Positions 46,923 to 54,913 of a stretch of 64,000 nt of DNA are shown piece by piece; the stretch's first letter is position 1, and each line of letters starts with the position of its first letter. The notes beneath the pieces are model-generated. The model was not told the DNA's origin, did not search any database, and was given only the letters and a program-made list of their open reading frames with translations. The position numbers and the translations under genes are program-made. Origin of the DNA: Dyella marensis (GTDB lineage: Bacteria; Pseudomonadota; Gammaproteobacteria; Xanthomonadales; Rhodanobacteraceae); NCBI RefSeq assembly GCF_900112865.1, contig NZ_FONH01000002.1, positions 1-64,000 on the forward strand. Direction: 5' to 3'.

Positions 46923-47588
46923 CTACCCTCGGCCACCGCCGAAGTACTCCGGCAGGCGCACGGGCGGCAAGGGCGTCGCCTGCGCCATCCATTCGAGTAC
47001 CGCCGGCCGCTGCAGCAGCGCATCCATCCACGCCTTGACGTGCCCCCAACGCGCAGGCACGTCCACGTGGCTGAAGACGCGCATGACGGTGGGCACGAAA
47101 CCGAGGTCGGCCAGGGACAAGCTGCCCATCAGATAAGGGCCGCCCGAGCGTTCGAGGCAATCGCCCCATGCCGCCAGCAGGCGCTCCGCCCCGGCCTGCT
47201 CGGTCGCGGTAGGCACCCGCTTGTCGTCGTAGAAGACGCTTTCGAACGACAGCGCGGGACAGATGCGCCCGACCTCGCTGTGCTGCCAGGCCAGCAAGGA
47301 CCGCGCGACCGCGCGTCCCTTCGCGTCGCCGGGCAGCAGGCGGCCACCGCACAGCTCGTTTGCATATTCCATGATGGCAAGGGAGTCGAAGACCACCGTT
47401 TCGCCGTCGACCAGCGCGGGCACGGACGCGGCGGGAGAGAAGCGGGCGATGCGTGCGAGCGCTTCCTGTCGAGCCGGCAGCCGGAGCTCGATATCGACCT
47501 CGTCGAAGACCAGCCCGGCTTCCTTGAGCGCGAGCCAGGCCCGGAACGACCAGCTGGATGCATTCTTCGTCCCGCTATAAAAGATCAA
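46923..47588 (-). CDS. Glutathione S-transferase
   Basis: 221 residues with the two-domain GST layout. The thioredoxin-like N-terminal domain (about 1-80) has SSWSFRAWLALKEAGL with Ser as likely catalytic residue, the cis-Pro in SVPALVDGETVVFDSLAIMEY and its Glu/Ser glutathione contacts. The rest is the all-helical domain (LSLADLGFVPTV). It conjugates glutathione to electrophiles; the substrate is not predictable. Confidence 0.92.
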   Translation of the reverse strand: MIFYSGTKNASSWSFRAWLALKEAGLVFDEVDIELRLPARQEALARIARFSPAASVPALVDGETVVFDSLAIMEYANELCGGRLLPGDAKGRAVARSLLAWQHSEVGRICPALSFESVFYDDKRVPTATEQAGAERLLAAWGDCLERSGGPYLMGSLSLADLGFVPTVMRVFSHVDVPARWGHVKAWMDALLQRPAVLEWMAQATPLPPVRLPEYFGGGRG

Positions 47589-47731
47589 GCGAATCTCCTG
47601 GGCCGGTCGTTCGGTTCATGCGCATGGACGAGCCCATCGCACAAGCGGCGGATTATCCGTGCAGCCGTCGGGGGCGCGTCAACGTCTCGCTGACTGATGC
47701 CAAGGCCAATACGTACGGCAAGGCGACTACG

Positions 47732-48448
47732 TCAGGCCTGCCCGGCGCGAATCGCCGCGAGCGAGCGCTGCTGGGCGCCATCCGCAGCGAAGTTGTCCGG
47801 CGCAAGCCATGCCTCGAATGCGGCCGCCAGCGCCGGCCAGTCGCGGTCGATCATGGCGAACCAGGCGGTGTCGCGGTTGCGCCCCTTGTAGACGATCGCC
47901 TGGCGGAATACGCCTTCGTACTGGAAGCCCAGGCGCATCGCGGTGTTGCGCGACGGCCCGTTGAGGGCATCGCACTTCCATTCGTAGCGGCGGTAGCCGA
48001 GCGTGTCGAACACATATTTCATCAACAGGTATTGCGCTTCCGTCGAGATCGGCGTGCGTTGCAGTGCGCGCGAGAAGGCGACCCAACCGACCTCGATGAC
48101 GCCGTGCACCGGTTCGATCCGCAGCAGCGCCAGGGTGCCGACGGCGCGGCCAGTGGCGCGGTCGATCACCGTGTAATGCAGCGGATCGGCGCTTGCCGCG
48201 ACCTTGTGTGCGTAGGCGAGGTAACCCGCGGCATCCTGGAATGGACCAGCGGCCATATAGGTCCAGTCGCGCTGGTCCGGCGCGGCGGCATAGGCGGCAT
48301 AGAGTTCGGCCGCGTGACGTTCCGCATCGAGGGGCTCGAGACGGCAGTAGCGACCATCCAGCGCCACGCGCTCGGGCCGCGGGCGCGGCGTCCAGCCCGG
48401 CACGGGCAAGCCAATGGGTTGTCCGAAGGCATTGGTGGTGTGGGACAA
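47732..48448 (-). CDS. GNAT-family N-acetyltransferase (RimJ/RimL type)
   Basis: 238 residues from a TTG start at 48448 (LSHTTNAFGQPIGLPVPGW); ATG starts further upstream (48541, 48520) would overlap the operator and the divergent regulator. The RimJ/RimL-like acetyltransferase fold is shown by RYCRLEPLDAERHAAELYAAY, EVGWVAFSRALQRTPISTEA, the acetyl-CoA loop region and NTAMRLGFQYEGVFRQ. It acetylates an amine substrate, unknown. It is divergent from a MocR-type regulator, which probably controls it. Confidence 0.85.
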   Translation of the reverse strand: MSHTTNAFGQPIGLPVPGWTPRPRPERVALDGRYCRLEPLDAERHAAELYAAYAAAPDQRDWTYMAAGPFQDAAGYLAYAHKVAASADPLHYTVIDRATGRAVGTLALLRIEPVHGVIEVGWVAFSRALQRTPISTEAQYLLMKYVFDTLGYRRYEWKCDALNGPSRNTAMRLGFQYEGVFRQAIVYKGRNRDTAWFAMIDRDWPALAAAFEAWLAPDNFAADGAQQRSLAAIRAGQA

Positions 48449-48515
48449 GGCGCGTCTCGCTCGGTTATGGCCGGCCGGATGCCGGCATGATTGGCGATCG
48501 TAGGCAGGCCTAGGT

Positions 48516-48551
48516 ACCATGAAAAGTGCCAGCCAAAGCACATTTTATGGT
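48516..48551. promoter_or_regulatory. MocR operator candidate
   Basis: ACCATGAAAAGTGC (48516-48529) and GCACATTTTATGGT (48538-48551) form an inverted repeat with two mismatches. The direct repeat GTGCCAGCCA occurs at 48526-48535 and 48550-48559. MocR/PdxR-type regulators often bind mixtures of direct and inverted repeats with ATACCA-like cores. It lies in the GNAT-MocR divergent gap. Confidence 0.65.
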
Positions 48552-48559
48552 GCCAGCCA

Positions 48560-50047
48560 GTGACGCCTTCCCTGCCCGCCCGTGCTCCCCGCCCGACCCG
48601 GCCGCAACCGCTCGATGCGCCACTGTCGCGCGCCGCCAGCGCCCCGTCGCTGCAACGCCAGCTGCTGAAACGCCTGCGCGACGCGGTGCTGGGCGGCACG
48701 CTGCCGGCCGGCAGCACGCTGCCCGGCACGCGCGCGTTGGCGGATGCGCTGGGAATCTCGCGTAATACGGTGATGGCGGTGTACGAGCAGCTGCTCGCCG
48801 AAGGATTCCTGCAATCGGATCGTCGCGGTACGCGTGTCACCGAGCTGACTCGCCCGGTGCGCACACGGCAGACATCTACGCCACCGCCGGTCGCGCGCCG
48901 GGTGGCGAACCTGCGCCCGCGTGCCGCCACGCCGCCTGCACACGAAGGTGGGCATTTCCGCCCCGGCGTGCCGGCGCTCGCGCAGTTTCCGGCCGGTGCG
49001 TGGCGCCGTGCGCTGGACCGTGCGGCGCGACGAGCTGGCCCGGCGGCGCTCGGATACGGCGATCCTGCCGGCGAGCCTGCGCTGCGCGCGGCGATCGCGC
49101 GACATCTCGCCGTCACCCGTGGCGTGCATTGCGAGCCCGCACGGATCGTGGTCACGGAAGGCGCGCAGGATGCACTCGCCCTGTGCGTACGGTTGCTGAC
49201 CGATCCGGGCGACGTCGCCTGGGTCGAAGACCCCGGCTACCGCGGTGCGAAGACAGCCATGCATGCCGGCGACCTGGAGGTGCTGCCGGTCCGCGTCGAC
49301 GCGCAAGGCCTGTGCGTTGAGGCCGCCCAAGCACGCGTGCCGTCGCCGCGCATCATCTACACCACGCCGTCGAACCAGTACCCGACCGGCGCCGTGCTCT
49401 CGGTCGCACGCCGGCTGGCGCTGGTCGAGGCGGCGCGCCGCCATCGCGCGTGGATCATCGAGGACGACTACGACAGCGAGTTTCGCCATACCGGCGAGCC
49501 GGTCGGCGCGATGCAGGGCCTGGTTGCCGATGCGCCAGTGCTGTATGTCGGCTCGTTCAGCAAGACGATGTTCCCCGCACTGAGGATAGGTTTCGTCGTG
49601 CTGCCGGACGCGCTGATGCCCGCCGTCGCCGATGCGGTGCGCGAATTGCAGCGCGGAGCGCAACGCCATGCGCAACTGGCGCTGGCGGATTTCATCGATG
49701 GTGGCGAGTACGCACGGCACCTGGGACGGATGCGGCGCCTGTATCGCGACCGGCGGCGTGCATTGCTCGATGCGCTGGAACGCTGCTTCGCCATCGAGCA
49801 CCAGGTCGAAGGCGGGCCGTGCGGACTGCATCTGACGCTTCGCCTGCCGGCCCGCTATCCCGATCGTGAACTGGTCGCCGCGGCGCGTGCGCATGGGATG
49901 GCGGCGCTTGCGCTGTCGACCTTCGCGATGCGGCCGGCATCGGTCGACAATGGCCTGGTGCTTGGATACGGCAACACGCCTGAGCATTTGTACGAGCCGT
50001 TATTGCGCACGCTGGCGAAACTGGCGCGTGGAGTTGCCACTCGTTGA
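48560..50047 (+). CDS. MocR-family (GntR-HTH/aminotransferase) regulator
   Basis: 495 residues from a GTG start at 48560, which keeps the operator outside the gene. The N-terminal GntR winged helix (about 30-95: LRDAVLGGTLPAGSTLPGTRALADALGISRNTV begins at the usual place) is joined to a fold-type I aminotransferase domain. Lys335 in GSFSKTMFPALRIGF is the expected PLP Schiff-base lysine. Such PdxR-like proteins sense PLP. It is divergent from the GNAT gene, the likely target. Confidence 0.92.
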   Translation: MTPSLPARAPRPTRPQPLDAPLSRAASAPSLQRQLLKRLRDAVLGGTLPAGSTLPGTRALADALGISRNTVMAVYEQLLAEGFLQSDRRGTRVTELTRPVRTRQTSTPPPVARRVANLRPRAATPPAHEGGHFRPGVPALAQFPAGAWRRALDRAARRAGPAALGYGDPAGEPALRAAIARHLAVTRGVHCEPARIVVTEGAQDALALCVRLLTDPGDVAWVEDPGYRGAKTAMHAGDLEVLPVRVDAQGLCVEAAQARVPSPRIIYTTPSNQYPTGAVLSVARRLALVEAARRHRAWIIEDDYDSEFRHTGEPVGAMQGLVADAPVLYVGSFSKTMFPALRIGFVVLPDALMPAVADAVRELQRGAQRHAQLALADFIDGGEYARHLGRMRRLYRDRRRALLDALERCFAIEHQVEGGPCGLHLTLRLPARYPDRELVAAARAHGMAALALSTFAMRPASVDNGLVLGYGNTPEHLYEPLLRTLAKLARGVATR

Positions 50048-50107
50048 AGAGCAGGCTCGCCCCGAAGCGACGAACCCGCCCTTGTCTTCAGATAACCACT
50101 TCCCGGT

Positions 50108-50833
50108 TCATGCCTTGGGCAGCGGCGGCAGGATCGCCTCGGTGCGATCGCGCCCGGTGACGAGCGCCCAGATCTCCTGCGCGATGTCGTCGGGATCCAT
50201 CGTGGGCAGATCGCCTTCGAGCTTCACTCCCTGCGCTTCCAGCGCGAGCTTGCCCGCCGAGCGGTCGATCATCGCGCCGATGCTCACCGAGCCGGCATAG
50301 ATCCCGCGGGCTTTTGCCTCCGCATTCAGGACCAGCGCATAGTTGCGCGCCGCCGCCATCAGCGGCCCGATCGCGGCGAGCCCCGGCACCGGCATCAGCG
50401 CCGACAGCCCGCCGACGATGACGACCGCGCCATCGCCACGCTCGAGCTGTCCGGGCAACACGGCGCGCGCCACCTCGACGGGTGCGTACAGGAAAAGGTC
50501 CGCGGCCGCCTGCAGCACCTGCGCGGACACTTCCGTCGCGGGGATGAAACCGAACATGGACGGTACCGGCGCGTAGACGGCGACGTCGATCGCGCCGAAT
50601 CGCTCCTCGATCGCGCGCACCAGCGCGGGAATGCCGTCGAGCCGGCCGAGGTCCGCTGGAAACGCCGCCGCCTCGATGCCGGCACTGGCCAGCTCGGCCA
50701 CGCGGGCCTGCAGCGGTTCGGCCCGGCGCGCCACGAGCGCCACCCGATAACCCTCGGCACCGAACCTGGCCGCCACCGACGCGCCGAGGCCCGGACCGGC
50801 GCCAAAGATGGCGATGGTCTTCTTATAAGTCAT
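50108..50833 (-). CDS. SDR-family protein lacking the YxxxK motif
   Basis: 241 residues. The NAD(P)-binding start is intact (IAIFGAGPGLGASVAARFGAEGY). The Ser after VVIVGG is present, but where the catalytic Tyr-x-x-x-Lys should follow the sequence reads AAIGPLMAAARNY, without a Tyr and Lys at the proper spacing. It may be a divergent reductase with another proton donor or a non-catalytic binder. It is divergent from the HxlR regulator and shares a palindrome with it. Confidence 0.82.
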   Translation of the reverse strand: MTYKKTIAIFGAGPGLGASVAARFGAEGYRVALVARRAEPLQARVAELASAGIEAAAFPADLGRLDGIPALVRAIEERFGAIDVAVYAPVPSMFGFIPATEVSAQVLQAAADLFLYAPVEVARAVLPGQLERGDGAVVIVGGLSALMPVPGLAAIGPLMAAARNYALVLNAEAKARGIYAGSVSIGAMIDRSAGKLALEAQGVKLEGDLPTMDPDDIAQEIWALVTGRDRTEAILPPLPKA

Positions 50834-50864
50834 TGATTATTCCTTAAGGGTAGAATGGGAACCA

Positions 50865-50889
50865 GGTAACTAATGATTCGTGAGTTACC
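50865..50889. promoter_or_regulatory. HxlR operator candidate
   Basis: Arms GGTAACT (50865-50871) and AGTTACC (50883-50889) are perfect inverted 7-mers with 11 bases between them. It lies 32 bases before the SDR start and 57 before the HxlR start, where a shared operator is expected. Confidence 0.7.
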
Positions 50890-50945
50890 GAACCACACCA
50901 GGGATGGTATGGACGCCGTTCCCCGTCCCACAAGAAGGCACACGC

Positions 50946-51377
50946 ATGTCACCGACGCACATCGACCTTACCGAAACGACCAAGCCCACCGTCGACAACT
51001 GCCGCGCAACGCGCGAAATCCTCGACCGCATCGCCGACAAATGGAGCCTGTTCGTGATCGCCATGCTTCGCGACGGTCCGCGGCGGTTCAATGAATTGCG
51101 GCGCGAGGTGGAGGGGATTTCGCAGCGGATGTTGACGCTGACGTTGCGAGGGTTGGAGCGGGATGGGCTGGTGACGCGGACGATGTATCCGACGATTCCG
51201 CCGAGGGTGGATTATGAGTTGACGGAGGTGGCGAAGGGGTTGTTGGGGCCGGTGATGGGGTTGGTGATGTGGGCGGAGGAGAACAAGGAGGCTATTACTC
51301 AGGCGCAGAAGCAATTTGACGAAGGCCTGGAATCTGGTGCATCTCTAGCCAGAACGTCGTTTTATCAATCCCGCTAG
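50946..51377 (+). CDS. HxlR-family transcriptional regulator
   Basis: 143 residues from MSPTHIDLTETT (AAGG upstream). It is a MarR-like winged helix protein: ILDRIADKWSLFVIAML, GPRRFNELRREVEGISQRML, LTRTLRG-like helix and the wing TIPPRVDYELTEVAKGL. It probably controls the divergent SDR gene. From about 51100 to 51290 almost every codon ends in G, unlike the C-ending use earlier; the last 25 residues then switch to AT-richer codons like the adjacent island, suggesting a composition boundary inside the gene. Confidence 0.9.
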   Translation: MSPTHIDLTETTKPTVDNCRATREILDRIADKWSLFVIAMLRDGPRRFNELRREVEGISQRMLTLTLRGLERDGLVTRTMYPTIPPRVDYELTEVAKGLLGPVMGLVMWAEENKEAITQAQKQFDEGLESGASLARTSFYQSR

Positions 51378-51408
51378 GTGCACTTACCTTGCCATCACCT
51401 AACTCGGC

Positions 51409-52128
51409 TTACCCGATAAAATTGCTCGGCGAAAATGGTTCAGGCACGTATGGAATGTGCCCCCAACGCTCGGACAAATGATCGAGCACATGTGTGCCGA
51501 GCTGCCTGGTATTGAATTCGTTTCCACGCGAATTCCGCGTCTCTACGCCAAGGCTAGCCGCTATCTTACGAAGCACCGGCTTGACCGGCTCAACAGGCTC
51601 GCCCATTGTCCATACGCGAATTGAACCGTTGTCGAACTCGGCAATTCTGTGCGCATCGAAAGAAGCGTTTCGCACCTCACGAGACGACGGTGCGGCACCA
51701 TTGCTTGTCGCCGCCGAACGAACCGAGAGTGAAAACTTCTTACCATTCCCCCCTGACATGGCAGCTCGAGCCGCCTCAACAGAAGCATCGAATACAGTCT
51801 CGACCTGCATCTCGTCGGTATTTATACGGAAGACCATGACGCGATCAACGTCAGCAAAAGTCCTCTCATTGAATTGCACGTGAGCAGGAAGGCGTTGCGT
51901 AGTGGTCTTCACGCTTACACGTTCACCGGTGCTTGCAACGACGTCGTAACCACGCTGCTGTGGTTCCATGGCCATCTGCCCATTCGTCAGAACACACGCA
52001 TAGAGCTCGCCAATGCGCCCACATAAATGTTGTAGAGCCGATGGCGTCACTCCCCAGCCTATTTCTCGTTCAAGCCACGCCAGAGCCTCGCCAAGGCTCT
52101 GAATTTGCTGCATTTGAGTCAAAGCCAT
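51409..52128 (-). CDS. PD-(D/E)XK-like nuclease candidate (DUF6998-like) of the island
   Basis: 239 residues from MALTQMQQIQSLGEAL (GGGGGA six bases upstream). The N-terminal half has a restriction-nuclease-like pattern: Glu41 in IGELYACVL, Asp62 in GYDVVAS and Lys74 in RVSVKTTTQ. That is the E...D...xK order of PD-(D/E)XK enzymes and I believe it matches DUF6998, though this needs a profile search. The C-terminal region (IRVWTMGEPVEPVKPVL) is unknown. It follows the DUF262/HNH gene on the same strand after 81 bases and shares its lower GC content, so the two are likely one functional unit. Confidence 0.75.
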   Translation of the reverse strand: MALTQMQQIQSLGEALAWLEREIGWGVTPSALQHLCGRIGELYACVLTNGQMAMEPQQRGYDVVASTGERVSVKTTTQRLPAHVQFNERTFADVDRVMVFRINTDEMQVETVFDASVEAARAAMSGGNGKKFSLSVRSAATSNGAAPSSREVRNASFDAHRIAEFDNGSIRVWTMGEPVEPVKPVLRKIAASLGVETRNSRGNEFNTRQLGTHVLDHLSERWGHIPYVPEPFSPSNFIG

Positions 52129-52209
52129 GGGCTTCCCCCTTAGAATGCCCCTATCGAAAGAAAGCGGAGGCGACGAAGCCAGCCTCATCACCCCACGCCA
52201 TTACCTTGC

Positions 52210-54135
52210 TCACGCAGCGACGATCAAACGGTCATCAATAGGACTCAAACCAGATTCAAGGACATCCTCGTCCGCCTCCAAATCCTCCCCCTCCTCCTGC
52301 ACTTCGCCCGTATACGCCAGCTTGCCCGTCGCCCTCTCGATCAGAGACAGGAGCTGCCTCTGACGATCCGCCATGAACGCATCGAAATCATCCATTCGCA
52401 GTAGCAAAGGATCGATCAGGTGTGAGCGAAGGTAGCTATCGAGGCGCTCCTCGGGAATTGCCGGGGTCGCCTTGTCCCCTCGCTCAAGCCTGGAGAGGTA
52501 TGCGGATGGCGCGACACCACCGATGATTCGATTCGTGCGAAATGAAAGGGGTGTCTTGTTGATGATGGAATCATAAATAGCGGGCTTGATTCCATTCTTC
52601 TTGCACCAGTCCTGAGGAAAGATGTGGTGAATGTCCACGTTCTCCCCAAAGAACACCGTGTGGTCAAACTTCTGGCCGGAGCGAAAATCCTGAGCCCCCT
52701 CACCCATCAACAAGGCGTTGACCCCCTTATACGCAGCTGAAAGCCGCATACGCATCGTCTTCAGGCGATCGGAGCGGAAGATCGTTTCACTTACCGTCGA
52801 AGGCTCGGGACCACCATCAAGCCAGCGCGGCACCTCCATGAAATCACGTGCAATACGCGTCTCAACAGCAGAACCGTAAAGTTCGCCAAAAACGCCATTC
52901 CAATACCAACGCACGAGCTTCAGTCGATTGGACTCGTGCTCTCCGGCATCGCCAATATCGGCGAGGATCGCCGCCAGCGGCACGATTTGCGACTGATAAG
53001 GTAAGTCGAATATCCGATAGATATGCAGCATATGCAGGAACTTGGCAGCCTGCACGAATCCTTGCTCGACCTGTTTCTCGTATTTTTTGTAGGCGGCGAG
53101 AGGCAAGCTCAACAAAGCTTGCCGATTCCCGATAACAGCCGGCAGATCCTTGCCTGTTCTACCGGCCTGTTCCGCCTGACGACGCAATTCTCGCGTATAG
53201 AAAAGCGAGATGGCCTGCAGAAAGTCGGTATTACTGACGCCACCAATAATTCCGAACTCAGAATCCGCAGGCCTGAGCGTCTCCTTGAACCGGCCAAGAC
53301 GTCCCTTTTGAGCCTCGTCTCCATACCAGTCTTTTCGAAGCTCATGCCCGTCCGCTGCGTACATGGCGGTCACCAACTCGAACGCATCAAGCGGTTTCCC
53401 TCCAGTGTTGACCTTCTCGAACACCACGCACACTGCTTCTTTGGAGGTGCTGCGGTCCAAGGAAATCACTGGAACACGGTAGTACTTGAAATTTTCCAGC
53501 ACCTGGCGCTTGAAGTCGCGAAATGCCTGCCGGATATCTTCGTGCTCATCGCCTCGCCAGTGTCTGTCAAAACCATCCTGCCAACGATCCCAGTCGAACA
53601 CGCTGGCCACTGGATACATGAGCTCGGCGTACTCTCTATCTGATGAAGAAAGGTCCCTGACCACTTCCCTGCCAAAATCTGTTCGCTGCACGCGATCCTC
53701 TGGCACCCCGATGATCGCCTCCTCTCGGTCAGCCAAGGGATCCAGAGCTTTGCGAATGTCGATGTAGAACCATCGTTTGACCTTCTTGTTCTTCGGCGTG
53801 ACAGTCTCCACGACTTTGCCACGCAAAGTGACTTGATAGAGGGAAGTCATGCGTTGCTGGCCATCCAGCAGCAGTGACTGCGGCGACGTAAGGCCATCTT
53901 TGACAGGCGCCCCTTCTACTGACCTGGGCTTGAAATTCACCTCTCCGCCAGTATCCAGGGTCATCAGCGCACCGACTGGGAAAGCGCGCGACACAGAAGC
54001 AATCAAGCCCTTGATTCTGTCTTCATCCCATACCCAGTTGCGCTGAAAATCCGGCAACTGAAGCGCACCTCGATGGCAATCTTCCAGAAGCTTAAGCAAG
54101 TCATAGGGATTTGTCTGAAACGTTGAACCAGCCAT
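52210..54135 (-). CDS. DUF262/HNH (GmrSD-like) protein, probable defence nuclease
   Basis: 641 residues. The N-terminal DUF262 domain (about 1-330) has LPDFQRNWVWDEDRIKGLI and the ParB-like NTP-binding motif Asp91-Gly-Gln-Gln-Arg95. After a helical middle region the C-terminus has an HNH/DUF1524-type nuclease site: VDIHHIFPQDW with His503-His504, and the NKTPLSFRTNR helix. Proteins with both halves form the GmrSD-type modification-dependent (type IV) restriction family, in which nucleotide hydrolysis drives cleavage of modified phage DNA. Codon use is AT-richer than in the flanks. The downstream gene encodes a PD-(D/E)XK-like protein. Confidence 0.88.
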   Translation of the reverse strand: MAGSTFQTNPYDLLKLLEDCHRGALQLPDFQRNWVWDEDRIKGLIASVSRAFPVGALMTLDTGGEVNFKPRSVEGAPVKDGLTSPQSLLLDGQQRMTSLYQVTLRGKVVETVTPKNKKVKRWFYIDIRKALDPLADREEAIIGVPEDRVQRTDFGREVVRDLSSSDREYAELMYPVASVFDWDRWQDGFDRHWRGDEHEDIRQAFRDFKRQVLENFKYYRVPVISLDRSTSKEAVCVVFEKVNTGGKPLDAFELVTAMYAADGHELRKDWYGDEAQKGRLGRFKETLRPADSEFGIIGGVSNTDFLQAISLFYTRELRRQAEQAGRTGKDLPAVIGNRQALLSLPLAAYKKYEKQVEQGFVQAAKFLHMLHIYRIFDLPYQSQIVPLAAILADIGDAGEHESNRLKLVRWYWNGVFGELYGSAVETRIARDFMEVPRWLDGGPEPSTVSETIFRSDRLKTMRMRLSAAYKGVNALLMGEGAQDFRSGQKFDHTVFFGENVDIHHIFPQDWCKKNGIKPAIYDSIINKTPLSFRTNRIIGGVAPSAYLSRLERGDKATPAIPEERLDSYLRSHLIDPLLLRMDDFDAFMADRQRQLLSLIERATGKLAYTGEVQEEGEDLEADEDVLESGLSPIDDRLIVAA

Positions 54136-54309
54136 GGCCTCATATCTCCCCTGTGGATAATCCCTGGCAGCACATCGCCACCACCCATTAAAAGCGGACC
54201 GCGAACATCGTTACAAATCAAACCATAAATGCGAGCGCTGTAGACCGCTTACATAAAAAAGGCGATCCCCTACAGACATCCCTTGCCCCTTTGCCTACCC
54301 TCAAAAGGG

Positions 54310-54344
54310 TCGCCGACGCCCTCATACATAAATAACGTCGGCGA
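54310..54344. promoter_or_regulatory. Inverted repeat between island genes
   Basis: TCGCCGACG (54310-54318) and CGTCGGCGA (54336-54344) are perfect 9-base arms with a 17-base AT-rich loop; with one bulge the pairing extends into AAGG/CCTT. It lies between the divergent DUF262 gene and the gene at 54430 and may be an operator or a leader hairpin. Confidence 0.6.
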
Positions 54345-54365
54345 CCTTAGGCAGAGAAGTAAAGC

Positions 54366-54399
54366 GCGGGCCGCATGGGCTGGCACCCATACGACCCGC
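54366..54399. promoter_or_regulatory. Strong hairpin in the leader of the 54430 gene
   Basis: Arms 54366-54379 (GCGGGCCGCATGGG) and 54386-54399 pair over 14 positions with a 6-base loop. There are two mismatches; on the minus-strand transcript these are G-U pairs, on the plus strand they are C-A. It stands 30 bases before the start of the gene at 54430, beyond the repeat at 54310-54344. A conserved RNA leader or attenuator is possible. Confidence 0.55.
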
Positions 54400-54429
54400 T
54401 GACCACAACCAACTTACTAGGAGTTAGTC

Positions 54430-54774
54430 ATGGCTATTAGCGATGATACGGCAGTCTATTGCCCGAAAGTTCTCACCGAAAATTCCCCCACCAGCCCGCT
54501 GGGGCGCGCCTTCCATCCGACCGACGATGAGGCCGACCCGCAGACGAACCTCTTGGCCGATCTTGCCGGCATCAACATGGCGATCAATGTCTTAAACGGC
54601 ATCCTCGCGAACAGCGAAAGCTTTCGGGATCGGCGGGCTTATGAGGTGGCTGGAGAAGATGGGGAGTTGCCGTTGCCGCCGACGTGTGTCGAAGGGGTGT
54701 TTGCGGCGGTGCATTATTTGAGTCGGTATGGGGAGTCGCTGGGTTATCGGGCGATGGCGGGGGTTGAGAGCTGA
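54430..54774 (+). CDS. Hypothetical protein next to the DUF262 island
   Basis: 114 residues, GGAG upstream of the start. I do not recognise it; the middle (LLADLAGINMAINVLNGILANSESF) and the end (VEGVFAAVHYLSRYGESLGYRAM) look like a small helical protein, somewhat like the DUF3077/DUF6124 type found in Pseudomonas. The last third is written with G-ending codons, unlike the first third. It is divergent from the DUF262 gene and is preceded by two inverted repeats. It could be an accessory gene of the island or unrelated. Confidence 0.65.
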   Translation: MAISDDTAVYCPKVLTENSPTSPLGRAFHPTDDEADPQTNLLADLAGINMAINVLNGILANSESFRDRRAYEVAGEDGELPLPPTCVEGVFAAVHYLSRYGESLGYRAMAGVES

Positions 54775-54813
54775 TGGGACTGGGGTTGGGGTGGGAGGTT
54801 GCGCTTCGGGCGG

Positions 54814-54853
54814 CCCCTCACCCCAGCCCTCTCCCCGGAGGGGAGAGGGGGCA
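54814..54853. repeat. Dispersed C/G-rich hairpin repeat, copy 2
   Basis: This is the second copy of the element at 13528-13569 (CCCCTCACCCC, hairpin CTCTCCCC/GGGGAGAG, GGGGGCAG). It lies between the convergent gene at 54430 and the monooxygenase gene ending at 54914. Confidence 0.75.
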
Positions 54854-54913
54854 GGTTCGGGGGATTGGTTAGTTCTCGCTCCGAATGGACGTCTACTTGC
54901 GTCACTTCGAAAC

